A DNA stretch of 12,041 nt, taken from the NCBI GenBank assembly GCA_016210125.1, contig JACQUS010000296.1:1-12041 (forward strand). Direction: 5' to 3'. The translations under genes and the position numbers were made by a program. Every line of letters starts with the position of its first letter. The stretch's first letter is position 1. Source of the DNA: Chloroflexota bacterium (lineage in GTDB: Bacteria > Chloroflexota > UBA6077 > FW602-bin22 > JACQUS01). The notes beneath the pieces are model-generated. The model was given only the letters and a program-made list of their open reading frames with translations, searched no databases and was not told the origin of the DNA. Shown here piece by piece: positions 4,783 to 12,041 of the stretch.

Positions 4783-6855
4783 ATGAAGACCTATCCGCTG
4801 GCGCAGCTCCGCAACGTCGCGCTCTTCGGACACGGGGGCGCCGGCAAGACGACCCTGGCCGAAGCCGCGCTCTTCGACGCCGGGGCCATCAGCCGCCTGG
4901 GGCGCGTCGACGACGGCACGACGGTCTCCGACTACGACCCCGAAGAGGTCAAGCGCCATATCTCGGTGCAGACCTCGCTCCTCCCCTTCGAGTGGCGCGG
5001 CACCAAGATCAACCTGTTGGACACGCCCGGGTACTTCGACTTCGTCGGCGAGGCGCGCGAGGCGGTGCGGGTGGCCGACGCGGCGGTCATCATCATCGAC
5101 GCGCTCGGCGGCGTGGAGGTCGGCACGGAGCTGACCTGGAGCTATGCCGACGAGTTCGGCCTGCCACGCTTGGTGTACATCAACAAGATGGACCGCGAGA
5201 ACGCTGACTTCGAGCGCTCCTTCCAGCAGGTGCGCGACCGCCTCGACCCGCGGGCCGTGCCGCTCTACCTGCCCATCGGCGCGCACGAGCGCTTCGCCGG
5301 CGTCGTCGACCTCGTGGCGATGCAAGCGCGCCTGGGCAGCAAGGGCGAGGTCGGCGCGGTGCCCGACGAGCTGGTTCCCACGGCCGAGCGGTGGCGCGAG
5401 AAGCTCATCGAGGCCGCGGCGGAGACCGACGACGAGCTGATCGCCAAGTACCTGGAGGGCGAGGAGCTGAGCGAGGCCGAGATCCGCGCCGCCTTGCGCC
5501 GCGCCGCCGGCGAGCGGCGCTGCACCCTCGTGCTGGCCGGCGGCAGCGCCGGCAACCGCGGCGTGACGACCTTGCTTGACGCCATCGTCGACCTGCTACC
5601 GTCGCCGGCCGAGCGCGGCACGGTCACGGCGACCAACGCGCAGACCGGCGAGGAGGTCACGCTGGAGCCGCGAGCCGATGGCCCCCTGGCCGCCTTTGCC
5701 TTCAAGACCACGGCCGACCCCTACGTCGGCCGCCTGAACTACCTGCGCGTCTGCTCCGGCACGCTGCAGAGCGACTCCCACGTGTGGAACGCGAGCAAGG
5801 GCCGCGAGGAGCGCATCGGCCAGCTCTTCGTCGTCCGCGGCAAGACGCAGGAGCCGGTCGCCAGCCTTCCGGCGGGCGACATCGGCGCCGTCGCCAAGCT
5901 CCAGGAGACCACGACCGGCGACACGCTGGCGACACGCGAGCTACCCCTCAGGCTGCCGGGCATCACCTTTCCGCAGCCCGTCTTCTCCGTCGCCGTCGAC
6001 CCCAAGACGAAGGCCGACCTCGACAAGATGAGCACCGGTCTGGCGCGGCTGGTCGAGGAGGACCCGACGCTGCAGGTCAGGCGCGATCCCGACACCAGCG
6101 AGACGATCCTCGCGGGCATGGGCGAGTCGCACCTCGACGTGGCCGTCGAGCGACTGAAGCGCAAGTTCGGCGTCGACGTCATCACGCGCACGCCCCGCAT
6201 CCCATATAAAGAGACGGTCCTCTCGGCGACGAAGGCCGAGTACAAGCACAAGAAGCAGACCGGCGGCCACGGCCAGTACGGCCACGTCTTGCTCGAGCTG
6301 GAGCCGCTGCCGCGCGGCAGCGGCTTCGAGTTCGGCGAGCGCGTCGTCGGCGGCGTGGTGCCACGGGGGTACATCCCGGCTGTCGAGAAAGGCGTGCGCG
6401 AGGCCCTCGTCGAGGGCGTGCTGGCCGGCTACCCGGTCGTCGACCTGAAGGTCGTGCTGTACGACGGCTCGTACCACCCGGTCGACTCGTCGGAGATGGC
6501 CTTCAAGATCGCCTCGAACCAGGCGTTCAAGAAGGGCGTGCTGCAGGCCAACCCAGTGCTCCTCGAGCCGATCATGAACCTGACCGTCGCGGTGCCCGAG
6601 GAGTTTATGGGCGACATTATGGGCGACCTGACCTCGAAGCGCGCCCGCGTGCTCGGCATGGACAGCCACGGCGGCTTCAGCGTCGTCCGCGCACAGGGGC
6701 CGCTGTCCGAGCTGCAGCGCTACGCCACCGACCTGCGCTCGATGACCGGCGGGCGCGGCACGTACACGATGGACTTCAACCACTACGAAGAGGTACCCAG
6801 CCACGTCGTGCAGACGATCATCGCCGAGGCCAAGAAGCGGCGCGAGGAGACGTGA
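4783..6855 (+). CDS. EF-G-like translational GTPase (non-canonical EF-G paralogue)
   Basis: A 690-aa cytoplasmic GTPase with full EF-G architecture. The G domain has G1 GHGGAGKTT (16-24), a switch I region YDPEEVKRHISVQTS, G3 DTPG (80-83) and G4 NKMD (134-137). Domains II-V follow, including a domain IV with the GGHGQYGHV loop and a C-terminal GLTSKR-like MGDLTSKRARVLGMD segment. Where EF-G and EF-Tu have the catalytic histidine (DTPGH), this protein has tyrosine (DTPGYFDFVGE). That places it in the EF-G-like paralogue group rather than the housekeeping FusA, which is normally linked to rpsL/rpsG. The physiological role of this group is not established. Candidates are a specialised translocation or recycling factor, or a ribosome rescue or stress factor. 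ATG 4783 is preceded by GGAGGAAGG (4767-4775). The frame is open 63 codons upstream, but that segment overlaps the promoter and the TAXI leader and looks non-coding. The permease gene follows after 6 nt. Confidence 0.9.
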   Translation: MKTYPLAQLRNVALFGHGGAGKTTLAEAALFDAGAISRLGRVDDGTTVSDYDPEEVKRHISVQTSLLPFEWRGTKINLLDTPGYFDFVGEAREAVRVADAAVIIIDALGGVEVGTELTWSYADEFGLPRLVYINKMDRENADFERSFQQVRDRLDPRAVPLYLPIGAHERFAGVVDLVAMQARLGSKGEVGAVPDELVPTAERWREKLIEAAAETDDELIAKYLEGEELSEAEIRAALRRAAGERRCTLVLAGGSAGNRGVTTLLDAIVDLLPSPAERGTVTATNAQTGEEVTLEPRADGPLAAFAFKTTADPYVGRLNYLRVCSGTLQSDSHVWNASKGREERIGQLFVVRGKTQEPVASLPAGDIGAVAKLQETTTGDTLATRELPLRLPGITFPQPVFSVAVDPKTKADLDKMSTGLARLVEEDPTLQVRRDPDTSETILAGMGESHLDVAVERLKRKFGVDVITRTPRIPYKETVLSATKAEYKHKKQTGGHGQYGHVLLELEPLPRGSGFEFGERVVGGVVPRGYIPAVEKGVREALVEGVLAGYPVVDLKVVLYDGSYHPVDSSEMAFKIASNQAFKKGVLQANPVLLEPIMNLTVAVPEEFMGDIMGDLTSKRARVLGMDSHGGFSVVRAQGPLSELQRYATDLRSMTGGRGTYTMDFNHYEEVPSHVVQTIIAEAKKRREET

Positions 6856-6861
6856 TGCGCC

Positions 6862-8520
6862 GTGGCTGACGAGCCAGGTCGCCCGGCTGGCGTGCACCGG
6901 CCGGGCGACCGCATTTATCGCCCCGTCCGCCGCCCCACCGGCCCCTCCGCTCTGCCAACCGAGGTCGTGCCGAGCCAGGAGCGGCAGCGCGGCACAGCGG
7001 CCGCGCACCGCCCAGGCGACAAGATCGTCCGCGTCGTCCGCGGCCGCGAGCTCACGCTGCGGCGGGTGATCGGCATCGGCGGGCTCTTCGCCACCGGCTA
7101 CGGCAACGTCGGGTCGTCGATCTACTACGCGCTCGGCGTGACGACCCTCTTTGCCCTCGGCGCCGCGCCGCTCGCCCTGGGCGTGGCCGGCCTCTTCTTC
7201 ATCCTCACCGTGCTCACCTATACCGAGGCCACAGTCGCCATGCCCGAGGCCGGCGGCGCCTCCAGCTTCGCCCGCCACGGCTTCAACGAGATGGTCAGCT
7301 TCGTCGCCGGCTGGGCCACGCTCATGTCGTACACGGTGACCATCTCCATCTCGGTCTACAGCGCCGCGGGGTATATGGCCGTCTTCTTCCCCGTCCTCAA
7401 GCAGCCCGCGCCGCACGTCGCCGTCGCCGTCGCGGCGATCGTCCTGCTGATGGCGCTCAACATCCTCGGCATCCAGGAGGCCACCGGCTTCAGCCTGCTC
7501 TTCGCGGCCATCGACCTGGCCATCCAGGTCGTGCTCGTGATCCTGGGCACGATGTTCCTGCTGAACATCGACCGGCTTATCAGCCAGGTGAACTTCGGCG
7601 TCGCGCCGACCTGGCCGGACTTCGTCTACGGCATCGCCGTGGCCATGGTCGCCTACACCGGCATCGAGACGATCTCGAACATGGCCGGCGAGGCGCGCGC
7701 CCCGGCACGCACCGTGCCGCGCTCGTACGCCGGGCTGATCTTCGCCGTTCTGGTGCTCTTCATCGGCATCTCCACCGTGGCGCTCAGCGCCTTCCCCGTC
7801 GAGTGCGTCGACGGCCGCTGTAGCACCGAGCTGGCCACGACGTACCTCGACGACCCGGTCGCGGGCATCGCCGAGCGCATGCCCCCGCCGTTCAACCACA
7901 TCCTCGCGCCCATCGTCGGCATCCTCGCGTCGTCGATCCTGCTTATCGCGGCCAACGCTGGGGTCATTGGCGTCTCGCGGCTGGCGTTCTCCATGGGCGC
8001 GCACCAGCAGCTCCCGCACGTCTTCACGCGCATCCACAGCCGCTTCGGCACGCCGTACATCGCTATCACTATCTTCTCCGTCGCGGCGGTTCTGCTCGTG
8101 CTGCCCGGCAGCATCACGCAGCTCTCGGAGGCCTACGTCTTCGCCGCGATGCTGACCTTCACCCTGGCCCACCTCTCGCTCATCGGCATGCGCGTGCGCA
8201 AGCCGGGACTCTATCGCGCGTTCAAGGTGACCCTCGGCCTGCCCATCGCCGGCCGCGACATCCCCCTGACGGCAGTCGCCGGCTGTCTGGGCACGGCGTC
8301 GGTCTGGGTGCTGGTGGTGGTCACCTATCCGTTCGGCCGCTGGGTCGGGCTCGGCTGGATGGCTCTGGGCATCGCCCTCTACGTGCTGTATCGTCGCCGC
8401 CTGCGTCTGCCGCTCGGCGCCACCGTCTCGGCCATTCCCTCGCTCACCATGGTGCCGCTGGAGCGTCCCTACGGCGAGCCTCCGCCGCAGGAGCACAGCG
8501 GCCGGCCGACTCGCACGTAG
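6862..8520 (+). CDS. APC-superfamily amino-acid permease
   Basis: A 552-aa inner-membrane transporter of the amino acid-polyamine-organocation superfamily. After a hydrophilic N-terminus of about 65 residues there are roughly 12 hydrophobic segments. The first carries the glycine-rich unwound-helix signature (GYGNVGSSIYYALG, 80-92), and AYTGIETISNMAGEA later matches the family's conserved TM6 region. A loop with two cysteines (C315, C320) probably faces outside. The C-terminal tail is about 45 residues, basic then Pro-rich. The N-terminal extension contains a duplicated motif, VHRPGDRIYRPVR (11-23) and AHRPGDKIVRVVR (48-60). The GTG at 6862 lies 6 nt after the EF-G-like stop, with GAGGAGA (6844-6850) inside the end of that gene as a distant ribosome-binding site. 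Co-transcription and translational coupling are likely. The substrate cannot be told from sequence. Confidence 0.9.
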   Translation: MADEPGRPAGVHRPGDRIYRPVRRPTGPSALPTEVVPSQERQRGTAAAHRPGDKIVRVVRGRELTLRRVIGIGGLFATGYGNVGSSIYYALGVTTLFALGAAPLALGVAGLFFILTVLTYTEATVAMPEAGGASSFARHGFNEMVSFVAGWATLMSYTVTISISVYSAAGYMAVFFPVLKQPAPHVAVAVAAIVLLMALNILGIQEATGFSLLFAAIDLAIQVVLVILGTMFLLNIDRLISQVNFGVAPTWPDFVYGIAVAMVAYTGIETISNMAGEARAPARTVPRSYAGLIFAVLVLFIGISTVALSAFPVECVDGRCSTELATTYLDDPVAGIAERMPPPFNHILAPIVGILASSILLIAANAGVIGVSRLAFSMGAHQQLPHVFTRIHSRFGTPYIAITIFSVAAVLLVLPGSITQLSEAYVFAAMLTFTLAHLSLIGMRVRKPGLYRAFKVTLGLPIAGRDIPLTAVAGCLGTASVWVLVVVTYPFGRWVGLGWMALGIALYVLYRRRLRLPLGATVSAIPSLTMVPLERPYGEPPPQEHSGRPTRT

Positions 8521-8533
8521 GCCACCATCGGCG

Positions 8534-10228
8534 CTATTCCCGCGCCGTCAGGCGGCTGCGACGCTCGCTGAGCAGCGCTTGGATCTCCGGTCCGGATAAG
8601 CCGTAGCGATGGAAGACGTGGCGGGCGAACTCCAGCGCGGCCTCGAACTCCGGCCGTACCACCTCGGCCGCGCCGACGCTCCAGAGGCGACGCGCATACT
8701 GCGCGCTGTGCACGCGCACGATGACGTCCAGGCGCGGGTTGAGCTCGCGCGCCAGGCGCGCCACCCCCTCGGCCCCAGCGTCGTCGGGGAAGGTGATCGC
8801 CAGCGCCCGCGCGTGCCGCAGGTTGGCGTGCTCCAGCACGACACGATTGGCTGCGTCGCCAAAAAGATAGGCGACGCCGCGAGAGCGGAGCGCCCGCACG
8901 CGCTGCGGGCTCTGCTCGATGACCAGGCAGCGAAAGCCGCGCTGCCGGAGCATGTCGACGAGCTCCTGCCCGACGCGCCCGTACCCGCAGACTACCGTAT
9001 GCCCAGCGGGCACGTTACGCTGCTCATCCACCTCGACGGCGCGCCGTATCCAGGGCAGCACCGGGACGAGGCGCAGCGGGACGGCGACGATGCGCGCGAG
9101 CTGGGAGAGCGGCGGCGTCGCGAGCATGCTCAGCAGCGCCACGGCCAGCAGCAGCGCGAAGTCGCCGTCGCGCAGCAGCCCCACCCGCGTGCCGAGGGCC
9201 GCTACGACGAACGACATCTCGCCGACCTGCGCCACCGCCAGGGCGGCCCCGGCGGCGACGAGCGGCGTGTAGCCGAAAGCGCGAACGATGGTCGCCGTGA
9301 TCAGCCCCTTCGCCACCACCACGGCCGCCAGTGTCGCCAGCAGCGCCCCGGCGCTCAGCACGACGAACAGCGGGTCGAGCAGCATGCCCAGTGAGACGAA
9401 GAAGAACGTGGCGAACAGGTCGCGCAGCGGTGTGGCAGCACCCAGCACCTCGTGCTGCACCTCGGACTCGGAGACCACCAAGCCGGCGAGGAACGCGCCA
9501 ACGGCCAGCGAGAGCCCGAATGCCGAGGCGACGAGCGCCGTGCCAAGTGCCAGGCCGATGGTCGCCAGCAGGAAGAGCTCGCGCGACTGCGCGGCGGCGA
9601 TGCCCTGCATCACGCGTGGCACGAGCACCCCGCCGAGCCAGTAGGCGATGGCCAGGATGGCCGCGGCCTTAGCCAGGGCGAGGGCCACCTCGCCGACGAG
9701 CTGCTCGGGCGGCCCGCCAAGCGCCGGCAGGACGACGATCAGCGGTACGACGGCGAGATCCTGGACGAGGCACACGCCGAGCGCCACGCGCCCGTGCAGC
9801 GCGCCGAGCTGACCGCGGTCGGCCAGGACGCGCAGTGCGACGACGGTGCTGGACAAGGCGACGATCGCGCCGAAGAGCAGCGCCGCGGCCAGCGGCAGGC
9901 CGAGCCAGCCGCCGAGCACGGCCCCGACGGCCGCCGTGAGCACGATCTGCAGCGCGCCGCCGTAGACGGCGACGTCGCGGACGACGGCCAGCCGCGTCAG
10001 CGAGAGCTCGACGCCGATAGTAAACATGAGCAGGACCACGCCGACCTCGGCCAGCGTACGCACGCGCGCCACGTCGCCGATCGGCCCCGGCGTATACGGA
10101 CCGATGGCGATGCCGGCGACGATGTAGCCGACCATCGTCGGCTGGCGCAGCAGGCGCGCCGCGCCGCCGCCGACCAGCGCGGCGGCGGCCACGACGACTA
10201 GGTCGACGATCAGTCCTAGCTCGGCCAC
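8534..10228 (-). CDS. CPA2 cation/proton antiporter with RCK (TrkA-N) domain, KefB/KefC-like
   Basis: A 564-aa membrane antiporter. Residues about 1-395 form the 12-13-helix CPA2 exchanger. The ion-site motif is LVQDLAVVP with Q156-D157: the QD pair is typical of Kef-type K+/H+ exchangers, whereas electrogenic Na+/H+ members carry DD. Residues about 408-525 form a cytosolic Rossmann RCK domain with GYGRVG (415-420) and an acidic E438 at the end of the second strand, which points to NAD(H)-type nucleotide gating. A full TrkA-C domain is not evident after it; only about 40 residues remain. The start is GTG 10228 with a weak purine-rich GGGGG upstream. Expected role: K+ efflux coupled to H+ entry, for cytoplasmic pH and osmotic control. 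It converges on the APC permease with 13 nt between stops and is divergent from the ClC gene. Confidence 0.9.
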   Translation of the reverse strand: MAELGLIVDLVVVAAAALVGGGAARLLRQPTMVGYIVAGIAIGPYTPGPIGDVARVRTLAEVGVVLLMFTIGVELSLTRLAVVRDVAVYGGALQIVLTAAVGAVLGGWLGLPLAAALLFGAIVALSSTVVALRVLADRGQLGALHGRVALGVCLVQDLAVVPLIVVLPALGGPPEQLVGEVALALAKAAAILAIAYWLGGVLVPRVMQGIAAAQSRELFLLATIGLALGTALVASAFGLSLAVGAFLAGLVVSESEVQHEVLGAATPLRDLFATFFFVSLGMLLDPLFVVLSAGALLATLAAVVVAKGLITATIVRAFGYTPLVAAGAALAVAQVGEMSFVVAALGTRVGLLRDGDFALLLAVALLSMLATPPLSQLARIVAVPLRLVPVLPWIRRAVEVDEQRNVPAGHTVVCGYGRVGQELVDMLRQRGFRCLVIEQSPQRVRALRSRGVAYLFGDAANRVVLEHANLRHARALAITFPDDAGAEGVARLARELNPRLDVIVRVHSAQYARRLWSVGAAEVVRPEFEAALEFARHVFHRYGLSGPEIQALLSERRSRLTARE

Positions 10229-10266
10229 GGCCCCCAGCTCTGCTATGCTGTGCTACGGAATCAACT

Positions 10267-10295
10267 ATGATACATCATCCGATACATCATCTCAG
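10267..10295 (-). promoter_or_regulatory. Candidate promoter for the CPA2 antiporter gene
   Basis: On the minus strand: CTGAGA (plus 10290-10295, 4 of 6 to TTGACA), a 17-nt spacer, then TATCAT (plus 10267-10272, 5 of 6 to TATAAT). Transcription would begin near 10260, about 30 nt before the GTG at 10228. The whole spacer is made of the 12-bp tandem repeat, in the only AT-rich island of this region. Confidence 0.42.
10269..10292. repeat. 12-bp tandem repeat between antiporter and ClC genes
   Basis: GATACATCATCC followed immediately by GATACATCATCT: two copies identical at 11 of 12 positions. The first copy overlaps a dyad ATGAT-AC-ATCAT (10267-10278). Its position between two divergent ion-transport genes, over a candidate promoter, suggests an operator for a regulator binding one face of the helix roughly every turn. 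No trans factor is identified. Confidence 0.6.
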
Positions 10296-10358
10296 GCGCG
10301 GCACGTCCGGTGCACGGTCGCCGGCGTATGCCCTCGCCTGGCGCAGGAGCGGAGCAGC

Positions 10359-12041
10359 TTGATCGACGGCTGGCGAGCGCTCTGGAGCGGCGCACGCGGG
10401 CCGGGCAGCGCCGCGGCGCCGGTCCTCGAGCAGCTCCGCTCGCCGCTCGATGCCCGGCTGCTCGTCGCCGCGGCGCTGGTCGGCGTGCTCGGCGGTCTGG
10501 GCGCCTTCGTCTTCCGCAATCTGCTCGCCGACGCCGAGCGCCTGTTCTATGGCACCATCGGCGCGCCGCTAGCCATCGTCAGCCCGCTGGCGCTCGTCCT
10601 GGTGCCGGCGCTTGGCGGCATCCTGGTCGGCGCGCTGACCCGCCTGCTGGCGCCCGAGGCGCGCGGCCAGGGCATCCCGGAAGTGCTCCTGGCGGTCAAG
10701 CTGCACGGCGGGCATATCCGCCCGCGCGTAGCCATCGTCAAGACGGTCGCCTCGGCCCTCTGCCTCGGGTCGGGTGGCTCGGCGGGGCAGGTCGGGCCGA
10801 TCGTGCAGATCGGCGCCTCGCTCGGCTCGTTCGTCGGCCAGGGGCTGCGCATGCGCAGCGACCACCTGCGCCTGCTGGTGGCCTGCGGCGCCGGGGCTGG
10901 CATCGCGGCGACGTTCAACGCGCCGATCGGCGGCGTGTTCTTCGCCGTCGAGGTGATCCTCGCCGACTTCGCGGTGCACTCGTTCAGCATGGTCGTGCTC
11001 TCGTCGGTCGTGGCGGCGGTCATCAGCCGCGCTACCATAGGCGACCGCCCCGCCTTCGGCGTGCCACCGTACACGCTGGGCCAGGCGTGGGAGCTGCTGC
11101 TTGCGGCGGCCCTGGGGCTCCTGGCGGCGCTCGTCGCGGTCGGGTTCATGCGCGCGCTGGTGGGCTGCGAGGCGCTCTTCGAGCGCTGGCGCGCGCCGGC
11201 CGCGCTCAAGCCCGCCGTGGGCGGGCTTTGCGTCGGCGCGCTCGGGCTGGCCTACGCCGAGCTGCTCGGCCCGGGCTTCTCGACCATCCAGCGCGTGCTC
11301 GATGGTCACGTGACGCTGGGCGCCTCGCTCGCCCTCGTCTTCCTCAAGCCCGTGGCCACGGCCCTCACACTGGGCTCCGGTGGCTCAGGCGGCGTCTTTG
11401 CGCCGTCCCTGTTCATCGGCGCGGTGCTCGGCAGCGCCGTCGGCGGGTTCGCGCAGCAGGTCCTCCATCTGGCGACCTCGCCCGGCCCGGCGTACGCGCT
11501 CCTCGGCATGGCCGCGCTCTTCGCCGCGACGACGCGCGCTCCGGTGACGGCCATCGTCATCATCTTCGAGCTGACGAACGATTACCGTATCATCCTTCCG
11601 CTGATGGTGGCCACGGCCGTGAGCGTCGTCGCGGCGCAGCGCCTGCATCCCGAGTCCGTGGCGACTATGGTCCTCGCGCGCCGCGGCATCCGCCTGCCGT
11701 CCGGGCTCACGCAGAATCCGATGGATGCGGTCCGCGTCGCAGAGGCGATGACGCGCGACTTCAGCACCGTCCCGCCGGACCTGCCGCTCAGCGAACTTGC
11801 TACGCGCTTCAGCCGCACCGGGTATCACGGCTTCCCGGTTGTCGATCGGCAGGGCCGTTTGGCGGGCATCGTGACACTCAGCGACCTGGAAAACGCTGTG
11901 CTCCAAGGCACGCCGAGCACGGACGCGACCGTGCGCGTGGCCGACATTATGACCACCGATCTCATCGCTGCCTATCCCGACGAGACGCTGCACCAGGTGC
12001 TCAGCCGCGCCGGGGCGGCGCACGTCGGCCGCATTCCGGTC
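10359..12041 (+). CDS. ClC-family anion channel/transporter with CBS domains (3' end missing)
   Basis: 561 codons of a membrane anion transporter that continues past the right edge. Residues about 30-430 form the ClC fold: GQGIPEV (103-109), GSGGSAGQVGPIVQIG (137-152), FNAPIGGVFFAVEV ending at V199, and GVFAP with F347. From about 460 a CBS pair begins (VAEAMTRDFSTVPPDLPLSE, then VADIMTTDLIAAYPDETL), which is cut by the window. Compared with E. coli ClC, the central Ser107 position is Q104, the gating Glu148 is V145, the proton Glu203 is V199, and Tyr445 is A435, while Phe357 is kept. Both glutamates needed for Cl-/H+ exchange are gone, so passive channel behaviour is more likely than antiport. 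The TTG start at 10359 is supported by AGGAG (10345-10349) 9 nt upstream. No ATG or GTG lies in frame in the roughly 80 nt upstream that I checked. It is divergent from the CPA2 antiporter and may share regulation with it. Confidence 0.9.
   Translation, partial: MIDGWRALWSGARGPGSAAAPVLEQLRSPLDARLLVAAALVGVLGGLGAFVFRNLLADAERLFYGTIGAPLAIVSPLALVLVPALGGILVGALTRLLAPEARGQGIPEVLLAVKLHGGHIRPRVAIVKTVASALCLGSGGSAGQVGPIVQIGASLGSFVGQGLRMRSDHLRLLVACGAGAGIAATFNAPIGGVFFAVEVILADFAVHSFSMVVLSSVVAAVISRATIGDRPAFGVPPYTLGQAWELLLAAALGLLAALVAVGFMRALVGCEALFERWRAPAALKPAVGGLCVGALGLAYAELLGPGFSTIQRVLDGHVTLGASLALVFLKPVATALTLGSGGSGGVFAPSLFIGAVLGSAVGGFAQQVLHLATSPGPAYALLGMAALFAATTRAPVTAIVIIFELTNDYRIILPLMVATAVSVVAAQRLHPESVATMVLARRGIRLPSGLTQNPMDAVRVAEAMTRDFSTVPPDLPLSELATRFSRTGYHGFPVVDRQGRLAGIVTLSDLENAVLQGTPSTDATVRVADIMTTDLIAAYPDETLHQVLSRAGAAHVGRIPV

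Noticed and set aside
5941..8496. An 851-codon open frame on the minus strand across the EF-G-like and permease genes
   Set aside because: It is antisense to two well-supported genes. Its translation is a low-complexity mix of Arg, Asp, His, Glu and Gly with no recognisable domain, as expected from the complement of GC-rich codons.
8521..8533. Terminator between permease and antiporter genes
   Set aside because: The 13-nt gap is too short, and no convincing hairpin spans the two gene ends.
8609..10201. Long plus-strand frames (261 and 249 codons) opposite the CPA2 antiporter
   Set aside because: Compositionally biased (Arg, Asp, Gln, His rich), with no domain, and antisense to a gene with clear CPA2 and RCK motifs.
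10547..11309. Minus-strand frames opposite the ClC gene
   Set aside because: Antisense shadows. The plus strand encodes continuous ClC helices and conserved motifs through this region.

Overview
This 12 kb window is GC-rich, bacterial and densely packed. It holds nine protein-coding genes, with a partial gene at each edge and no RNA genes, insertion sequences or CRISPR arrays that I can see. Both substrate-binding proteins are lipoproteins with long Pro/Ala linkers, and the window also carries a large EF-G-like GTPase with the DTPGY signature. I think this fits a GC-rich monoderm-like lineage, most likely Chloroflexota. That is an inference from style, not a placement.

Layout. (1) The 3' end of hisE (histidine biosynthesis) runs into a convergent Crp/Fnr-type regulator with only 6 nt between the stops. 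(2) The regulator is divergent from a DctP-type TRAP solute-binding lipoprotein, which is followed by a metallo-beta-lactamase-fold hydrolase. The intergenic region contains a candidate Crp-type operator next to a sigma-70-like promoter for the TRAP gene. This block reads less GC-rich than the rest of the window. (3) A convergent gap with a strong hairpin separates the hydrolase from a TAXI-family TRAP binding lipoprotein on the minus strand. (4) The TAXI gene is divergent from a 690-aa EF-G-like GTPase, and their candidate promoters lie back to back with facing -35 boxes. The GTPase is followed after 6 nt by an APC-superfamily amino-acid permease, probably in the same transcript. (5) The permease converges on a CPA2 (KefB/KefC-like) cation/proton antiporter with an RCK (TrkA-N) domain. 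That gene is divergent from a CBS-domain ClC anion transporter that runs off the right edge. Their shared intergenic region has a 12-bp tandem repeat overlapping a candidate antiporter promoter.

How the genes may work together. The left half looks like regulated capture of small organic acids or related substrates (DctP binder, hydrolase, Crp-type regulator), although no DctQ/DctM membrane subunits are present. The right half carries three transporters for amino acids, K+ or other cations with H+, and anions, which suggests pH or osmotic homeostasis. The most unusual item is the ClC protein: the central serine, both gating/proton glutamates and the central tyrosine known from E. coli ClC are all replaced (Gln, Val, Val, Ala). 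This predicts channel-like or otherwise altered transport. I found no clear evidence for an entirely new multi-gene system.
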